From the NCBI GenBank assembly GCA_964653075.1, contig CAZZAX010000002.1:55756-119755 (forward strand): a stretch of 64,000 nt of DNA, in the 5' to 3' direction. Positions 9,193-18,282 of the stretch are shown piece by piece. A program made the translations under genes and the position numbers. Each line of letters begins with the position of its first letter. The first letter of the stretch is position 1. The stretch is from NIOZ-UU13 sp964653075. Lineage in GTDB: Bacteria; Planctomycetota; Phycisphaerae; Sedimentisphaerales; Anaerobacaceae. The notes under the pieces were generated by a model, which saw nothing but the letters and a program-made list of their open reading frames with translations, was not told the DNA's origin and made no database searches.

Positions 9193-11313
9193 CTACGACA
9201 GGTCAATTCCAGTGGGAAGATTTGAAATTAGCTCGTTGTTCGCATTCAGCATTACACCTTCTTCAATAACCAAAGCAGCGTTGGCACCGTCGGTTACAGC
9301 ACCTCTAATATTTCTGACCTTTTTGGCATCCCCGATCCTTACCACATTCAAACCGGCCTCCAAAAAGCTTTCATAGAGACTGTCATCAGGTACAACCCTT
9401 GCAAGAACAACCGTATCAACCTTCATAGTGGACTTTTCGAACTCACTGTTGACAATAACCACCGTGCCATCTTTTTTAATCTCCAAAACAGAGGAATTAG
9501 GAATGATAGTAACAGGATGAGCATACTTTTTACTTTTCAGGCCTTCGCCATTGCCGCATGAAAACCGCTTCATCATCACATCTCGATGAACAGGCTCCAT
9601 CCATTCGGCAAAGTCATTGTTCTCGGTAACAATCGTAACCCTCATGCCAGCACAACCGAGCATCTCGGCGGTATCGGCTGCACCGAAGTGATCGCCCCAG
9701 ATTAAAACATTTTTTCCGCACTTAAAGGGCTTTCCTTTATCTTTCGGATAGTACTCACATTTCGTATTCTTACACCGCAGAACATCTTCAAACGTAGTCA
9801 CAAAAGATAGATTAATTCCAGGAATGTCCGGTTTTGAAATCCTGCTTCCTGCCGCAAGTAAAACAACATCAAATTCCTTCAAGTTCTTTACCTTTGGTAC
9901 ATTTCTATATTTCACTTCGATACCAAGTTTCTTGATCTGCCGTCTGAGCCAATCGGCATGCCAACGCATTTTGTTCTTTCCCGGCACCGTGCAGCAATAA
10001 AGCATTGCTCCACCAAGCTCACCGGTTCTTTCGAATACAGTAACCTTATGCCCTCGTAAAGTACATATCCGCGCTGCTTCCATACCTGCAGGGCCGCCCC
10101 CTACAACTGCTACCTTACATGATTTCTTGGCAGGTTTAATGTGGATGAATCGTTCGTCCCCAACCGCCGGATTGATTGCACATCGCATGTCCCGCTTAAT
10201 CATCAGCGATTCCTGCCAGCAGCCGACAAGACAGGAAATACAACGCCGTATCTCTTCTTTCTTACCCATCCTCGCTTTATTGGCCCAATAAGCATCCGCA
10301 ATTAACTGACGGCTGAAACCGACCATATCGGCTTTGCCCTCGGACAGAATCTTCTCGCAGTAATCCGGATTCCTCAGGGAATGGCTCGTAATGACGGGAA
10401 TGCTGACGTGCTTCTTGACTTCCTCGGCTGTGTACGTATTCCATCCTTCCGGATAATACATCGGATCCATAACTGTTCCGGGTGACTCAAATATCCCAGC
10501 ACTGATATCAACGTAGGCCAAACCCATTTCCTCCATAAGCATCGCCACCCTGACGGTCTCATCGAGTCTGCGTCCCCCTTCTATCCATTCATCACCCGAA
10601 TAGCGTATACCAAGTGGAAAGTTTTTTCCGCATTTCATTTGAATCCGGCTGATAATTTCCATCGTGAAACGCATCCTGCCCATAAAACTCCCCCCAAATC
10701 GGTCATTCCGCTTGTTCACAAATGGACTCATAAATTGTGCAATCAGGTAGCCATGGGCAGCATGAAGCTCAACCGAATCAAAACCTGCCTGCTGCACCCG
10801 CCAGGCTGCTTCCCCGAACTTCTCTATAAGATCGTAGATTTCCTCGACTGTCATAGCACGTATAGATTTGCCCTGGGCAATGCTCTCGGCGTATATGACC
10901 TCATGACCTGCAGAGCCGGGGACATCAAGCACATGGTCACTGGCCGACATCAGGTTTTTACGGGGCCAGGCCGCTTGGCGACCCGGATGTTGTATCTGAA
11001 CAGCACACTTTGCGCCGTAACGATGAATCGCTTCAGCAAGGTTTGCAAGACCCGGAATCAAAGGGTCCTCGTCGGCAGCCACACATGTTACTGTCGGCCT
11101 GCCTGTTGCCTTATCAGGAGTGGTTGCACCGATAATGATAAAGCCGCAGCCTCCCTTGGCGATTTGCTCATGATAAGTTATTACCCTTTGATTTATAGAG
11201 CCGTCCGCATTGGATGAGCTTATGTCTGTCGGTACCATCGCAACCCGATTGGAAACGAGCATATTGCCAATCTGAATTGGACTGAATAAGTTTGGATAAT
11301 ATTTATTTTTCAC
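9193..11313 (-). CDS. NADH:flavin oxidoreductase of the 2,4-dienoyl-CoA reductase type (OYE + Fe-S + FAD/NAD domains)
   Basis: 706 residues from GTG at 11313. The open frame runs to a TTG at 11328, but GGAGGT lies within those codons, seven bases before the GTG, so the GTG is preferred. The N-terminal old-yellow-enzyme barrel carries IQIGNMLVSNRVAMVP, QIQHPGRQA, ELHAAHGYLIAQFMSP and RNDRFGGS. The [4Fe-4S] motif CISCLVGC with a fourth Cys in RDMRCAINP follows near residue 360, then the FAD motif VVGGGPAGMEAARI near 410. This is the full three-domain architecture of DCR/trimethylamine dehydrogenase-like enzymes. It probably reduces an enone or dehydro-sugar product with NADH in the cytoplasm; the true substrate is unknown. 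Confidence 0.88.
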   Translation of the reverse strand: MKNKYYPNLFSPIQIGNMLVSNRVAMVPTDISSSNADGSINQRVITYHEQIAKGGCGFIIIGATTPDKATGRPTVTCVAADEDPLIPGLANLAEAIHRYGAKCAVQIQHPGRQAAWPRKNLMSASDHVLDVPGSAGHEVIYAESIAQGKSIRAMTVEEIYDLIEKFGEAAWRVQQAGFDSVELHAAHGYLIAQFMSPFVNKRNDRFGGSFMGRMRFTMEIISRIQMKCGKNFPLGIRYSGDEWIEGGRRLDETVRVAMLMEEMGLAYVDISAGIFESPGTVMDPMYYPEGWNTYTAEEVKKHVSIPVITSHSLRNPDYCEKILSEGKADMVGFSRQLIADAYWANKARMGKKEEIRRCISCLVGCWQESLMIKRDMRCAINPAVGDERFIHIKPAKKSCKVAVVGGGPAGMEAARICTLRGHKVTVFERTGELGGAMLYCCTVPGKNKMRWHADWLRRQIKKLGIEVKYRNVPKVKNLKEFDVVLLAAGSRISKPDIPGINLSFVTTFEDVLRCKNTKCEYYPKDKGKPFKCGKNVLIWGDHFGAADTAEMLGCAGMRVTIVTENNDFAEWMEPVHRDVMMKRFSCGNGEGLKSKKYAHPVTIIPNSSVLEIKKDGTVVIVNSEFEKSTMKVDTVVLARVVPDDSLYESFLEAGLNVVRIGDAKKVRNIRGAVTDGANAALVIEEGVMLNANNELISNLPTGIDLS

Positions 11314-11376
11314 TATTTTTACCTCCAAAATACGCGTTTTATCCTGCCTTCCGTGTCATGCGCATGAAACGGCCAA

Positions 11377-12063
11377 TTACTTTTGCCCGCTTCCCTTATA
11401 ACATTCCTCCATAATTGTCTCTGTCCTCGTCGCTCCAAATCTTGTACAGCCAATCTCTCTGACCTTCAAAGCCATTTCCAGGTCGCGTACTCCGCCGGCA
11501 GCCTTTACCTGCACATTTTCAGAAACACTGGACTTCATTAGCTGTAAATCCTCTATCGTTGCCCCCCCACCCGCAAAACCTGTTGAGGTCTTGACAAAGT
11601 CTGCCCCGGCCTCTTCTGATAGCCGGCAGGCAGCCTTCTTTTGCTCATCGGTAAGGTAGTAATTCTCGAAAATCACCTTGACCGCTGCGTTATGATGGTG
11701 AGCTGTCTCAACAACCGCCTGGATGTCTTTCTTGACGTATTCATAGTCACCATCGAGAAGCCTGCCTATATTAATCACCATATCCACCTCGACCGCACCA
11801 TCTTTGATGGCCTGTTCGGCCTCGAAGACTTTCGTCTCGGTTTTATTATAACCGTGTGGAAAACCGACAACTGTAGTTGTCTTGACATCTGAATCCTGAA
11901 GTAACTGTTTGACTAAAACAACTTCGGACGGACGGCAGCAGACGGTCGCGACTTTATATTTCTTTGCAATCTCACAACCTTCGCGAACATCTTCCTCAGT
12001 CAGTTCAGGTCTCAGCAGTGAGTGGTCTATCATTTGTGCAATATCAGAACAAGTATAATCCAT
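11377..12063 (-). CDS. deoC: Deoxyribose-phosphate aldolase (DeoC)
   Basis: 228 residues from ATG at 12063, the usual DeoC length. A longer frame reaches 12123, but GGAGGT sits four bases before the 12063 ATG. Motifs in order: IDHSLLRPE near residue 10, VDMVINIG near 95, VKVIFENYYL near 130, the Schiff-base lysine in GADFVKTSTGF near 160, and the proton-relay lysine in VKAAGGVRD near 190. It cleaves 2-deoxyribose 5-phosphate to glyceraldehyde 3-phosphate and acetaldehyde. It is the first gene of the minus-strand run; its presence with a hexokinase and a ketosugar route suggests that a related deoxysugar phosphate might be the substrate (inference). Confidence 0.92.
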   Translation of the reverse strand: MDYTCSDIAQMIDHSLLRPELTEEDVREGCEIAKKYKVATVCCRPSEVVLVKQLLQDSDVKTTTVVGFPHGYNKTETKVFEAEQAIKDGAVEVDMVINIGRLLDGDYEYVKKDIQAVVETAHHHNAAVKVIFENYYLTDEQKKAACRLSEEAGADFVKTSTGFAGGGATIEDLQLMKSSVSENVQVKAAGGVRDLEMALKVREIGCTRFGATRTETIMEECYKGSGQK

Positions 12064-12266
12064 AAGTACCTCCAGAACAAAATCAGGCGTATGTAGAACT
12101 TCAGATTTTAAGATAATCGGCAAAAAATATTTTAATGCTCCGTACCCGGTTCATTGCAGCTAACACCTCGGGATAGAATAGCCAAAACATATAACATAAG
12201 TAATTCCAGAGCAAGTAAAAAAACAGTGAATTTCCTGCAATCGACCTGTTCACTTGTATAACTAAG

Positions 12267-12295
12267 TTGTATTACACGAAAGACTTGAATATAAT
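12267..12295 (+). promoter_or_regulatory. Candidate sigma-70-type promoter for the 12339 gene
   Basis: TTGTAT and TATAAT separated by exactly 17 bases, the -10 box ending 43 bases before the ATG at 12339, inside a 275-base divergent gap with deoC. Only sequence match supports it. Confidence 0.45.
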
Positions 12296-12338
12296 TTCCA
12301 TCTGTCGAAAATCGGCCTTAATTTAGTGGAGTATTTTA

Positions 12339-13427
12339 ATGAATAAAGGGAAAGCCTTCTTTTTATTTTTATGTATTTTCGCATTGCCTCGCTCTGGCCC
12401 GTCTTATGATGACTTTATGCGCAAAGTCGTACCTTCCATATCTATTCGAAAGGACGTCGATTTACATGTTATGGAGCGTATATACGAAGAGATAAAAACG
12501 CCATATAAGTATGGTATTATTCTTAAAGGACAGAACAATTCAAAGGTTGACTGCCCGAGCGTGTTCCCCTTTGGCAAAAAGTGGTATATGATGTATATCA
12601 TTTTCGACGGTAACGGATATGAAACGGCAATAGCCGAGAGCAACGATCTTACCAACTGGAAACCTTTAGGGAAAATCCTCCGCTTTCAGCCGGGCAGATG
12701 GGACGAAAATCAGGTTGCCGGGTATATAGCACTTCAGGATTTCCTCTGGGGCGGCTCCTACACGTTGCAGAAATACAATGAGAAATATTGGCTGTCCTAT
12801 ATAGGTGGTGCCTTGAAAGGGTATGAGACCGACCCTTTAGCTATAGGCATCGCATGGACAACTAATCCGACAAAACCCGTCGAATGGAACCGGCTGAATG
12901 AGCCTGTATTATCTCGTGACCAGCCTGATGTGCGCGATTTTGAGAAACTTACTCAATACAAAAGTCACATCATTTACGATAAGAACAAAACATTGGATTA
13001 TCCTTTCGTAATGTTCTATAACGGAAAACCCAACAAAGGCTATGAGAGCATCGGTATGGCCGTGTCAAATGATATGATACACTGGCTTCGCTACGGCAAA
13101 ACGCCCGTAATCGACAACGGCAAAGGGATCTCGGGAGATCCACAGATCACACGTATCGGTAACGTTTGGGTGATGTTTTATTTTGGCGCGTTCTGGAGGC
13201 CGAAGGCATTTGATACCTTCGCCTGCTCTTATGATTTGGTCCACTGGACCAAATGGACAGGCCCTGATTTGATTGAGCCATCCGAATCATGGGACCGGCA
13301 ATACGCACACAAACCGTGGGTTATAAAACACAAAGAAACTGTGTATCACTTCTACTGCGCAGTCGGGGACCAGGGTCGCGTGATTGCTTTGGCCACTTCA
13401 AAAGATCTCCGCCGCTCGAATCACTGA
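12339..13427 (+). CDS. Secreted five-bladed beta-propeller glycoside hydrolase-like protein (GH43/GH32-superfamily fold)
   Basis: 362 residues with a short hydrophobic signal segment (FFLFLCIFALP). Blade-like repeats with a W-Y-M-x-Y pattern recur: KWYMMYIIFDG, YWLSYIGGALKG, PFVMFYNGKPN, VWVMFYFGAFW, VYHFYCAVGD, alternating with AESNDLTNWK, AVSNDMIHW, SYDLVHWTKW and TSKDLR. This is the pattern of five-bladed propeller glycosidases. An acidic residue in VDCPSVFPFG near residue 66 and ISGDPQITRIG near 263 are candidate catalytic positions. The exact GH family is not clear from reading. It is divergent from deoC and convergent with the ABC permease gene. Confidence 0.75.
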   Translation: MNKGKAFFLFLCIFALPRSGPSYDDFMRKVVPSISIRKDVDLHVMERIYEEIKTPYKYGIILKGQNNSKVDCPSVFPFGKKWYMMYIIFDGNGYETAIAESNDLTNWKPLGKILRFQPGRWDENQVAGYIALQDFLWGGSYTLQKYNEKYWLSYIGGALKGYETDPLAIGIAWTTNPTKPVEWNRLNEPVLSRDQPDVRDFEKLTQYKSHIIYDKNKTLDYPFVMFYNGKPNKGYESIGMAVSNDMIHWLRYGKTPVIDNGKGISGDPQITRIGNVWVMFYFGAFWRPKAFDTFACSYDLVHWTKWTGPDLIEPSESWDRQYAHKPWVIKHKETVYHFYCAVGDQGRVIALATSKDLRRSNH

Positions 13428-13491
13428 GTTCTGTAACATACCAATCGTTTTTTTACATCAAGGTTGTAAAGAGGAGATTAAACACCGTTTC

Positions 13492-14283
13492 TTAATTCAC
13501 CAGTCTTTTTTTAAGTCTTTTTATTGCGAACAAGCCGACTACAATGATAAAGACAGCGATGTAGAGTAAATCAAGCAACAAGATCGGTCTGTAACTGTTC
13601 GAGCATATTGCTCTGACTAATCTGACCGAGTGAGTCAGGGGGACAATTTCAGCTAACGGCCTGACTACAGCCGGTAAATTCGCGATCGGAAAGACCACTC
13701 CCGAAAAGAAAAACATCGGTGATATAAAACCGGTAAAATAGAAATTAAAGTGGTTGATTGTTTTTACAAAAGATGTTATCAACAAAGAGACCGCCGCAAA
13801 CATAACTCCGGTTAAAAATCCGACCAGAGGTGCGAGCAAGCCGTAAGGCAGAGCAACAATTCTGAATGCTGAAAGTATGCACAAAACGGCGAATGAGAAA
13901 AACAATCCCTTAGAGCCTGCCCAAAGCATTTCACCGATAATGAGATTGTTGACAGTCATTGGTGCGGCGAGCATCCCATCGTACACTTTTTCGAACTCAA
14001 GGCGTATAAAAGTCCCGAAACTGCATTCGAATGCAGATGTAAACATTGCGGTTGTTACCAGCAAACCTGCGCCAAGAAACTCAATATATTTGACTCCGCC
14101 CATCGGTTCGGTGATGTATTTTCCCAATCCGAGCCCGACGCCGACCAGGAAAATCAGAGGTTCCAAAAAGGGAGGAAATCCGTTACTCAGGATGTTCTTT
14201 GTATATACTCGCATATGACGATACCAAACGCTGTACAGTCTTCGATGGAGGGGCGGATATTTGAATGCATTACTGTTTGTCAT
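13492..14283 (-). CDS. ABC-2 type export permease (NodJ-like)
   Basis: 263 residues, six predicted membrane segments, no signal peptide. The N-terminal VWYRHMRVYTKN followed by FPPFLEPLIFLVGVGLGLG, and the C-terminal SGVVFPIANLPAVVRPLAE, are typical of the NodJ/DrrB branch of ABC-2 permeases, which export lipids, drugs or oligosaccharides. The start overlaps the upstream ATPase gene by 14 bases, so the two form one exporter. Substrate not readable. It is convergent with the 12339 glycosidase gene, and the 64 bases between them show no strong terminator. Confidence 0.88.
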   Translation of the reverse strand: MTNSNAFKYPPLHRRLYSVWYRHMRVYTKNILSNGFPPFLEPLIFLVGVGLGLGKYITEPMGGVKYIEFLGAGLLVTTAMFTSAFECSFGTFIRLEFEKVYDGMLAAPMTVNNLIIGEMLWAGSKGLFFSFAVLCILSAFRIVALPYGLLAPLVGFLTGVMFAAVSLLITSFVKTINHFNFYFTGFISPMFFFSGVVFPIANLPAVVRPLAEIVPLTHSVRLVRAICSNSYRPILLLDLLYIAVFIIVVGLFAIKRLKKRLVN

Positions 14284-15223
14284 TAAGCTGTCTCCCTGTA
14301 GCTCTCAAAAAAACGTCCTCGAGATTTGTCTGCCTTATGTGATAATTGCCGGCCGTTAGACAGGACGTGGCCAGATTTCTTAGCCCTTCTAAATCATCGG
14401 AATGGTAACGTGTAACTCCGGGCGTACTGTCGGCTCTGATAATGTCTCCGAGCATATCGTCTTTAACTTGATGGACATCCTCTCTGTCGAAAACCTCAAG
14501 AACGTATTTTTCTATGTTTTCTTTCAGCAGTTCCTTCGGCCTGCCTTCCATTATTTTTTGCCCCTTGTGCATTATAAGCAGACAGTCGCAAATCTGGAAC
14601 GCCTCTTCCATATAGTGAGTTGTCAGCAGCACTGTTGTCTCCTGCTTTTTCAATTGACGGATTTTGTCCCATATCAGGTGGCGTACCTGCGGATCCAGGC
14701 CTGTAGTGGGTTCATCGAGAATCAGAAGTCTTGGCTGATTCAACAGGGCTCGTGCTATCACGAGCCTTCTCTTCATGCCGCCTGAAAGCTCTTTGATTTT
14801 CGAATCGGCTTTCTCGGAAAGCTCAAGGAAATCGAGCAAATACTCGATGCGTTTTTTGGCGGCAATGACCGGTATATCGTAAAACTTCGAATAAATCATC
14901 AGGTTCTGTATGACGTTAAGCTCGTCATCGAGATTATTTTCCTGCTGGACAACACCGGAGAGATATTTTATTGCGAGTTCATTTTTAACCGGATCATGTC
15001 CGAAGATATCCACCTCGCTGTCGCTGTTTTTGTCCCTCATACATTTAGCATAGAGCATCTTCATCACGGTCGTTTTGCCCGCACCATTCGGACCTAAAAA
15101 TCCGAAACAAATACCCGGCTCGACCGAAAAGCTCAGGTTGCGCACCGCCTGGATTTTACCGAAGCTTTTACTGATGTTTCTAACAGTTATTACCGTTGAT
15201 GACATAAAATTTTTTTCCATCAT
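14270..15223 (-). CDS. ABC transporter ATP-binding protein (NodI/DrrA-like)
   Basis: 317 residues. Walker A GPNGAGKTTV near residue 43, Q-loop GVVQQENNLDDELNV near 91, ABC signature LSGGMKRRL near 144, Walker B LLILDEPTTGLDP near 164, and the H-loop LLTTHYMEEA near 200. The C-terminal extension of about 90 residues is typical of DrrA/NodI ATPases. It should power the permease encoded directly downstream. No good Shine-Dalgarno precedes either the 15223 ATG or the ATG six codons in, so the exact start is uncertain. Confidence 0.9.
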   Translation of the reverse strand: MMEKNFMSSTVITVRNISKSFGKIQAVRNLSFSVEPGICFGFLGPNGAGKTTVMKMLYAKCMRDKNSDSEVDIFGHDPVKNELAIKYLSGVVQQENNLDDELNVIQNLMIYSKFYDIPVIAAKKRIEYLLDFLELSEKADSKIKELSGGMKRRLVIARALLNQPRLLILDEPTTGLDPQVRHLIWDKIRQLKKQETTVLLTTHYMEEAFQICDCLLIMHKGQKIMEGRPKELLKENIEKYVLEVFDREDVHQVKDDMLGDIIRADSTPGVTRYHSDDLEGLRNLATSCLTAGNYHIRQTNLEDVFLRATGRQLNDKQ

Positions 15224-15464
15224 TAAACAAAAATACTAAAGAAAACTGTTCCAATCATAATAAAATACCATATCTTTCCTGAAATTTCAGCTATTCTAAA
15301 ATGTTTCTTTAACTTAATCTATCCACAGTTACTAATCGGACACCTTGCACAAACGTTATATAGCACTGCCAATTTTAATTAAGGCCCCCTATTGTTGTTG
15401 CAATAAGCATGCCGAAAAAATTAATCCAAAATATTTTCGAAAGGACTTGTTTTGAATGGGGATA

Positions 15465-16529
15465 TTAGTCTGTAAAATGCTTGATTAGGGTGCTATATAG
15501 GCTGCCCCGAAAAGCATTCTCAATCTCTTCCACACTTTTTAGTCCGAAGATACACGCTATGGCAATGGGATCGGCCCGATAGTCCGTATGCCCTTCATAG
15601 AAACCGTAGCGCATGATGTAATAGGGGACCATTTCACTGAAATGGAAGCGGGTGAGCTTCTCTTTCAGCTCAGCCATCTGTGCGGCGGACAGATGAGCGT
15701 ACTTCTCCTGTAGGAATACTCGTTCCGCAGGGGTGAGCATCCGTTGGACGTCGATATCAAATCTGCCCTGGATCTCATCCTGAAATATGGATATCTGCCA
15801 ACCTTTCATGCTTTCTGCCCGAAGCGTAATCTTATTGCCGTTGTAGAAGAAACACTGGATGCCGGAGAACCTTCCCCACCTTCCGCATTGAATTTCCTGA
15901 AGGATCATATTCCAGACGTGATAGAGAGGTCTGGCCATCTGTGGATGGGTCAATCCCAGTTTTCTGACCAGGTCGTTGTCCCCCTTTAGGACGGAGATGA
16001 TATCCTCATCTTCAGCCATAAACCCAGCCCCTGAGAATCTCCAGGGCCGACCGATGTAAGTGATAACATCAACGGGAACACCCGTTATCATGCCTTTACC
16101 ATCCAGTTCAGCTTCCGCGTGGAGTCCGGTTCTGGCCAGAGTCGGAAAATCACCACGATCCACATGAAGCTGTTGATCTTTGCCATATACAGTTGAAACT
16201 CTGTAGCTATAGTGCAAAGGCTTTCCATTTTCGATGGTAACCGGTATAAAAACGTATTTATTGTTCTTCAGAATGGCCGTTAGAATCTCCATCCCGTTTT
16301 CCGTTATGTATGGAGAAGGAATAGTCGGTTGCTTATCAAGTACGTTGGGGTATAGAGGATGTGGTATCTGTTCACGAAAAGTATGAGAGGAAGCTTTTTC
16401 CGGCAGATTTACTGATTTTATATAGCCGACCCGATTTAACGATTTCGGCTGTGATGGAGTTGATTCTGCGGAACTGCAGGCAACAACCATAATGGCAATA
16501 AGTAAACATAAGACATTAAAACGACACAT
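15465..16529 (-). CDS. Lipoprotein of unknown function
   Basis: 354 residues from ATG at 16529. The frame extends to 16547, but AAGGAG lies seven bases before 16529 inside that extension. The N-terminus MCRFNVLCLLIAIMVVAC is a lipoprotein signal with lipobox VVAC. The rest is soluble; a C-terminal helical region carries AERVFLQEKYAHLSAAQMAELKEKL, split here as AERVFLQEKYAHL and SAAQMAELKEKL. I do not recognise a family. A segment near residue 145 (ELDGKGMITGVPVDVITYIG) could be a beta-barrel or sandwich edge. It stands alone between the ABC exporter and the divergent propeller gene. Confidence 0.65.
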   Translation of the reverse strand: MCRFNVLCLLIAIMVVACSSAESTPSQPKSLNRVGYIKSVNLPEKASSHTFREQIPHPLYPNVLDKQPTIPSPYITENGMEILTAILKNNKYVFIPVTIENGKPLHYSYRVSTVYGKDQQLHVDRGDFPTLARTGLHAEAELDGKGMITGVPVDVITYIGRPWRFSGAGFMAEDEDIISVLKGDNDLVRKLGLTHPQMARPLYHVWNMILQEIQCGRWGRFSGIQCFFYNGNKITLRAESMKGWQISIFQDEIQGRFDIDVQRMLTPAERVFLQEKYAHLSAAQMAELKEKLTRFHFSEMVPYYIMRYGFYEGHTDYRADPIAIACIFGLKSVEEIENAFRGSLYSTLIKHFTD

Positions 16530-16945
16530 TTCATATCTCCTTAACATAGTGAGTAACTGTTCATTAGTACAATAGGCTCTCCTTTTAAATCGGGCCCGAG
16601 CAAACTTCTCCAGCAGAGCCTTTTACCGCTTCTTCTTACATTATATGCTACGACGTGCGATTAGGCTGATCGGTTGACAGAAAATCAAGGAGTGCAACGT
16701 TTTTTTACGTACCGGTTCATGCTGAACAGCGAAGCTGTTTGTATGTATCATATAATTCATTCTAATGGGGATTATATATGTTAGTTACGCTCGTGACAGT
16801 TGCTTTTTTCACTCAAACATGGTAATGTATAAAAAGTAGAATCGGCTGTTAACAGCAAACTACCGTATATAAAGTCAAATTGAAGGGTATAGGTCTCTTC
16901 AGAGAAAAGTAGAACGTGAAAAGTCGTTAAAAAGGAGCGAGTCGG
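16530..16945. other. Divergent intergenic region
   Basis: About 416 bases, A+T-rich, between the 15465-16529 lipoprotein gene and the 16946 propeller gene, so it must hold both promoters. A hairpin with arms AACAGC (16735-16740) and GCTGTT (16744-16749) and a GAA loop lies near the middle. No convincing -35/-10 pair was found. Confidence 0.4.
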
Positions 16946-18217
16946 ATGTTCACATCAAAAATCATAAACAAACAAGTAATCTTTCTCATATTTTCTCTGA
17001 GTCTTATCTTGACAAGTGTCGCTTACTCCGCAGATCAGGACTCTTTCTGGCCCCAATTTCACGGGCCGAATCGAGATAATATCTCTACGGAAAAGGGACT
17101 CCTTAAAAAGTGGCCACAGAATGGACCTGACCTGATTTGGACAACAAAAGGTCTGGGACATGGGTACTCCAGCATATCCATTGTAGATAGAATGATTTAC
17201 ACAGCCAGTAGTATCGGAGAGCATACAGTCATCATTGCGTTAAACTTAGAGGGCAAAATTTTATGGAAAGTAAAAAACGGCAAGCCCTGGACTGGAGATG
17301 GTCCCGGTAGTCGTCCTGGAAGCCGTGGAACTCCAACAATTGATGGAAACAGGCTGTATCATCAAAGCCCTCTTGGAAATCTTATCTGCCTGGACGCCAA
17401 AACCGGAGACAGAATTTGGCAGTTCAACATTATTGACAAATTTAAAAGCAAGATTCCCAGATGGGCTCTGTCTGAATCATTATTGGTTGATGGTGATCGT
17501 CTGATTTCTCTTCCTGGAGGCCCTCAAACCTCCATGGTTGCCCTCAACAAGAAAACCGGGGCGGTTATTTGGAAAACACCCAGCATAGGAGAAGTAGCCG
17601 GATATGCCTCTCCGGCTTTATTTGAGTATAAGGGATTACGAATTATAAAAACTCTGACTTCCAAAAGCATGATCGGTGTAAATGCCGACACCGGTGAGTT
17701 GCTTTGGCGCATTAAACACAAATCTTATGCGGACGAAAACGTATTGATGCCCATTTTTCACGATGGTGAGGTCTTTATCAGCACCTTGAAGGCAGGCTCC
17801 GTAAAATGGAAGATTAATGTCAAAGACGGCAAGGTATCACTCGAAGAAATTTGGCGTACAGAAGAACTCGACAATCACCATGGTGGAGTCATCCTGATTA
17901 ACGGAAACCTTTACGGTACGAGCACCTTCCGCAATAGAAACTTATTGGTTTGTCTGGATTGGAAAACCGGCCGGAATAAATATATGGATAAGTGTGTAGG
18001 GAAAGTATCGCTTACGTACGCCGATGGAATGCTCTACGCACTAAGTATAGACGGTGTCATGGGACTTGTTAGACCTACTTATATGGGACATGAGCTGGTC
18101 AGCTCATTCGAAATTCCAAAAGGCGGAAAAGGCAATAGTTGGGCTCATCCTGTGGTCTGTGGTGGTAGGCTTTACATACGACATGGAGAATTCCTTTATG
18201 CATATAGCTTGAGGTAA
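16946..18217 (+). CDS. Secreted PQQ-like beta-propeller protein
   Basis: 423 residues with a signal peptide (VIFLIFSLSLILTSVAYS) and AAGGAGCG before the ATG. It has the planctomycete PQQ-like opening FWPQFHGPNRDNIS, then blade repeats such as VIIALNLEGKILWKVKNG, LICLDAKTGDRIWQF, VALNKKTGAVIWK, IGVNADTGELLWRI and LVCLDWKTGRNKY. This is the eight-bladed quinoprotein/BamB-like fold. Cofactor-binding residues cannot be confirmed, and many such proteins are not dehydrogenases. It lies 65 bases before the alpha/alpha-barrel gene and may be transcribed with it. Confidence 0.85.
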   Translation: MFTSKIINKQVIFLIFSLSLILTSVAYSADQDSFWPQFHGPNRDNISTEKGLLKKWPQNGPDLIWTTKGLGHGYSSISIVDRMIYTASSIGEHTVIIALNLEGKILWKVKNGKPWTGDGPGSRPGSRGTPTIDGNRLYHQSPLGNLICLDAKTGDRIWQFNIIDKFKSKIPRWALSESLLVDGDRLISLPGGPQTSMVALNKKTGAVIWKTPSIGEVAGYASPALFEYKGLRIIKTLTSKSMIGVNADTGELLWRIKHKSYADENVLMPIFHDGEVFISTLKAGSVKWKINVKDGKVSLEEIWRTEELDNHHGGVILINGNLYGTSTFRNRNLLVCLDWKTGRNKYMDKCVGKVSLTYADGMLYALSIDGVMGLVRPTYMGHELVSSFEIPKGGKGNSWAHPVVCGGRLYIRHGEFLYAYSLR

Positions 18218-18282
18218 TAGAATAGATTGTTTTATCTATATGTCTGCAGAACTGCGTTGCTAAATATGTGAGAGGTTACGAT

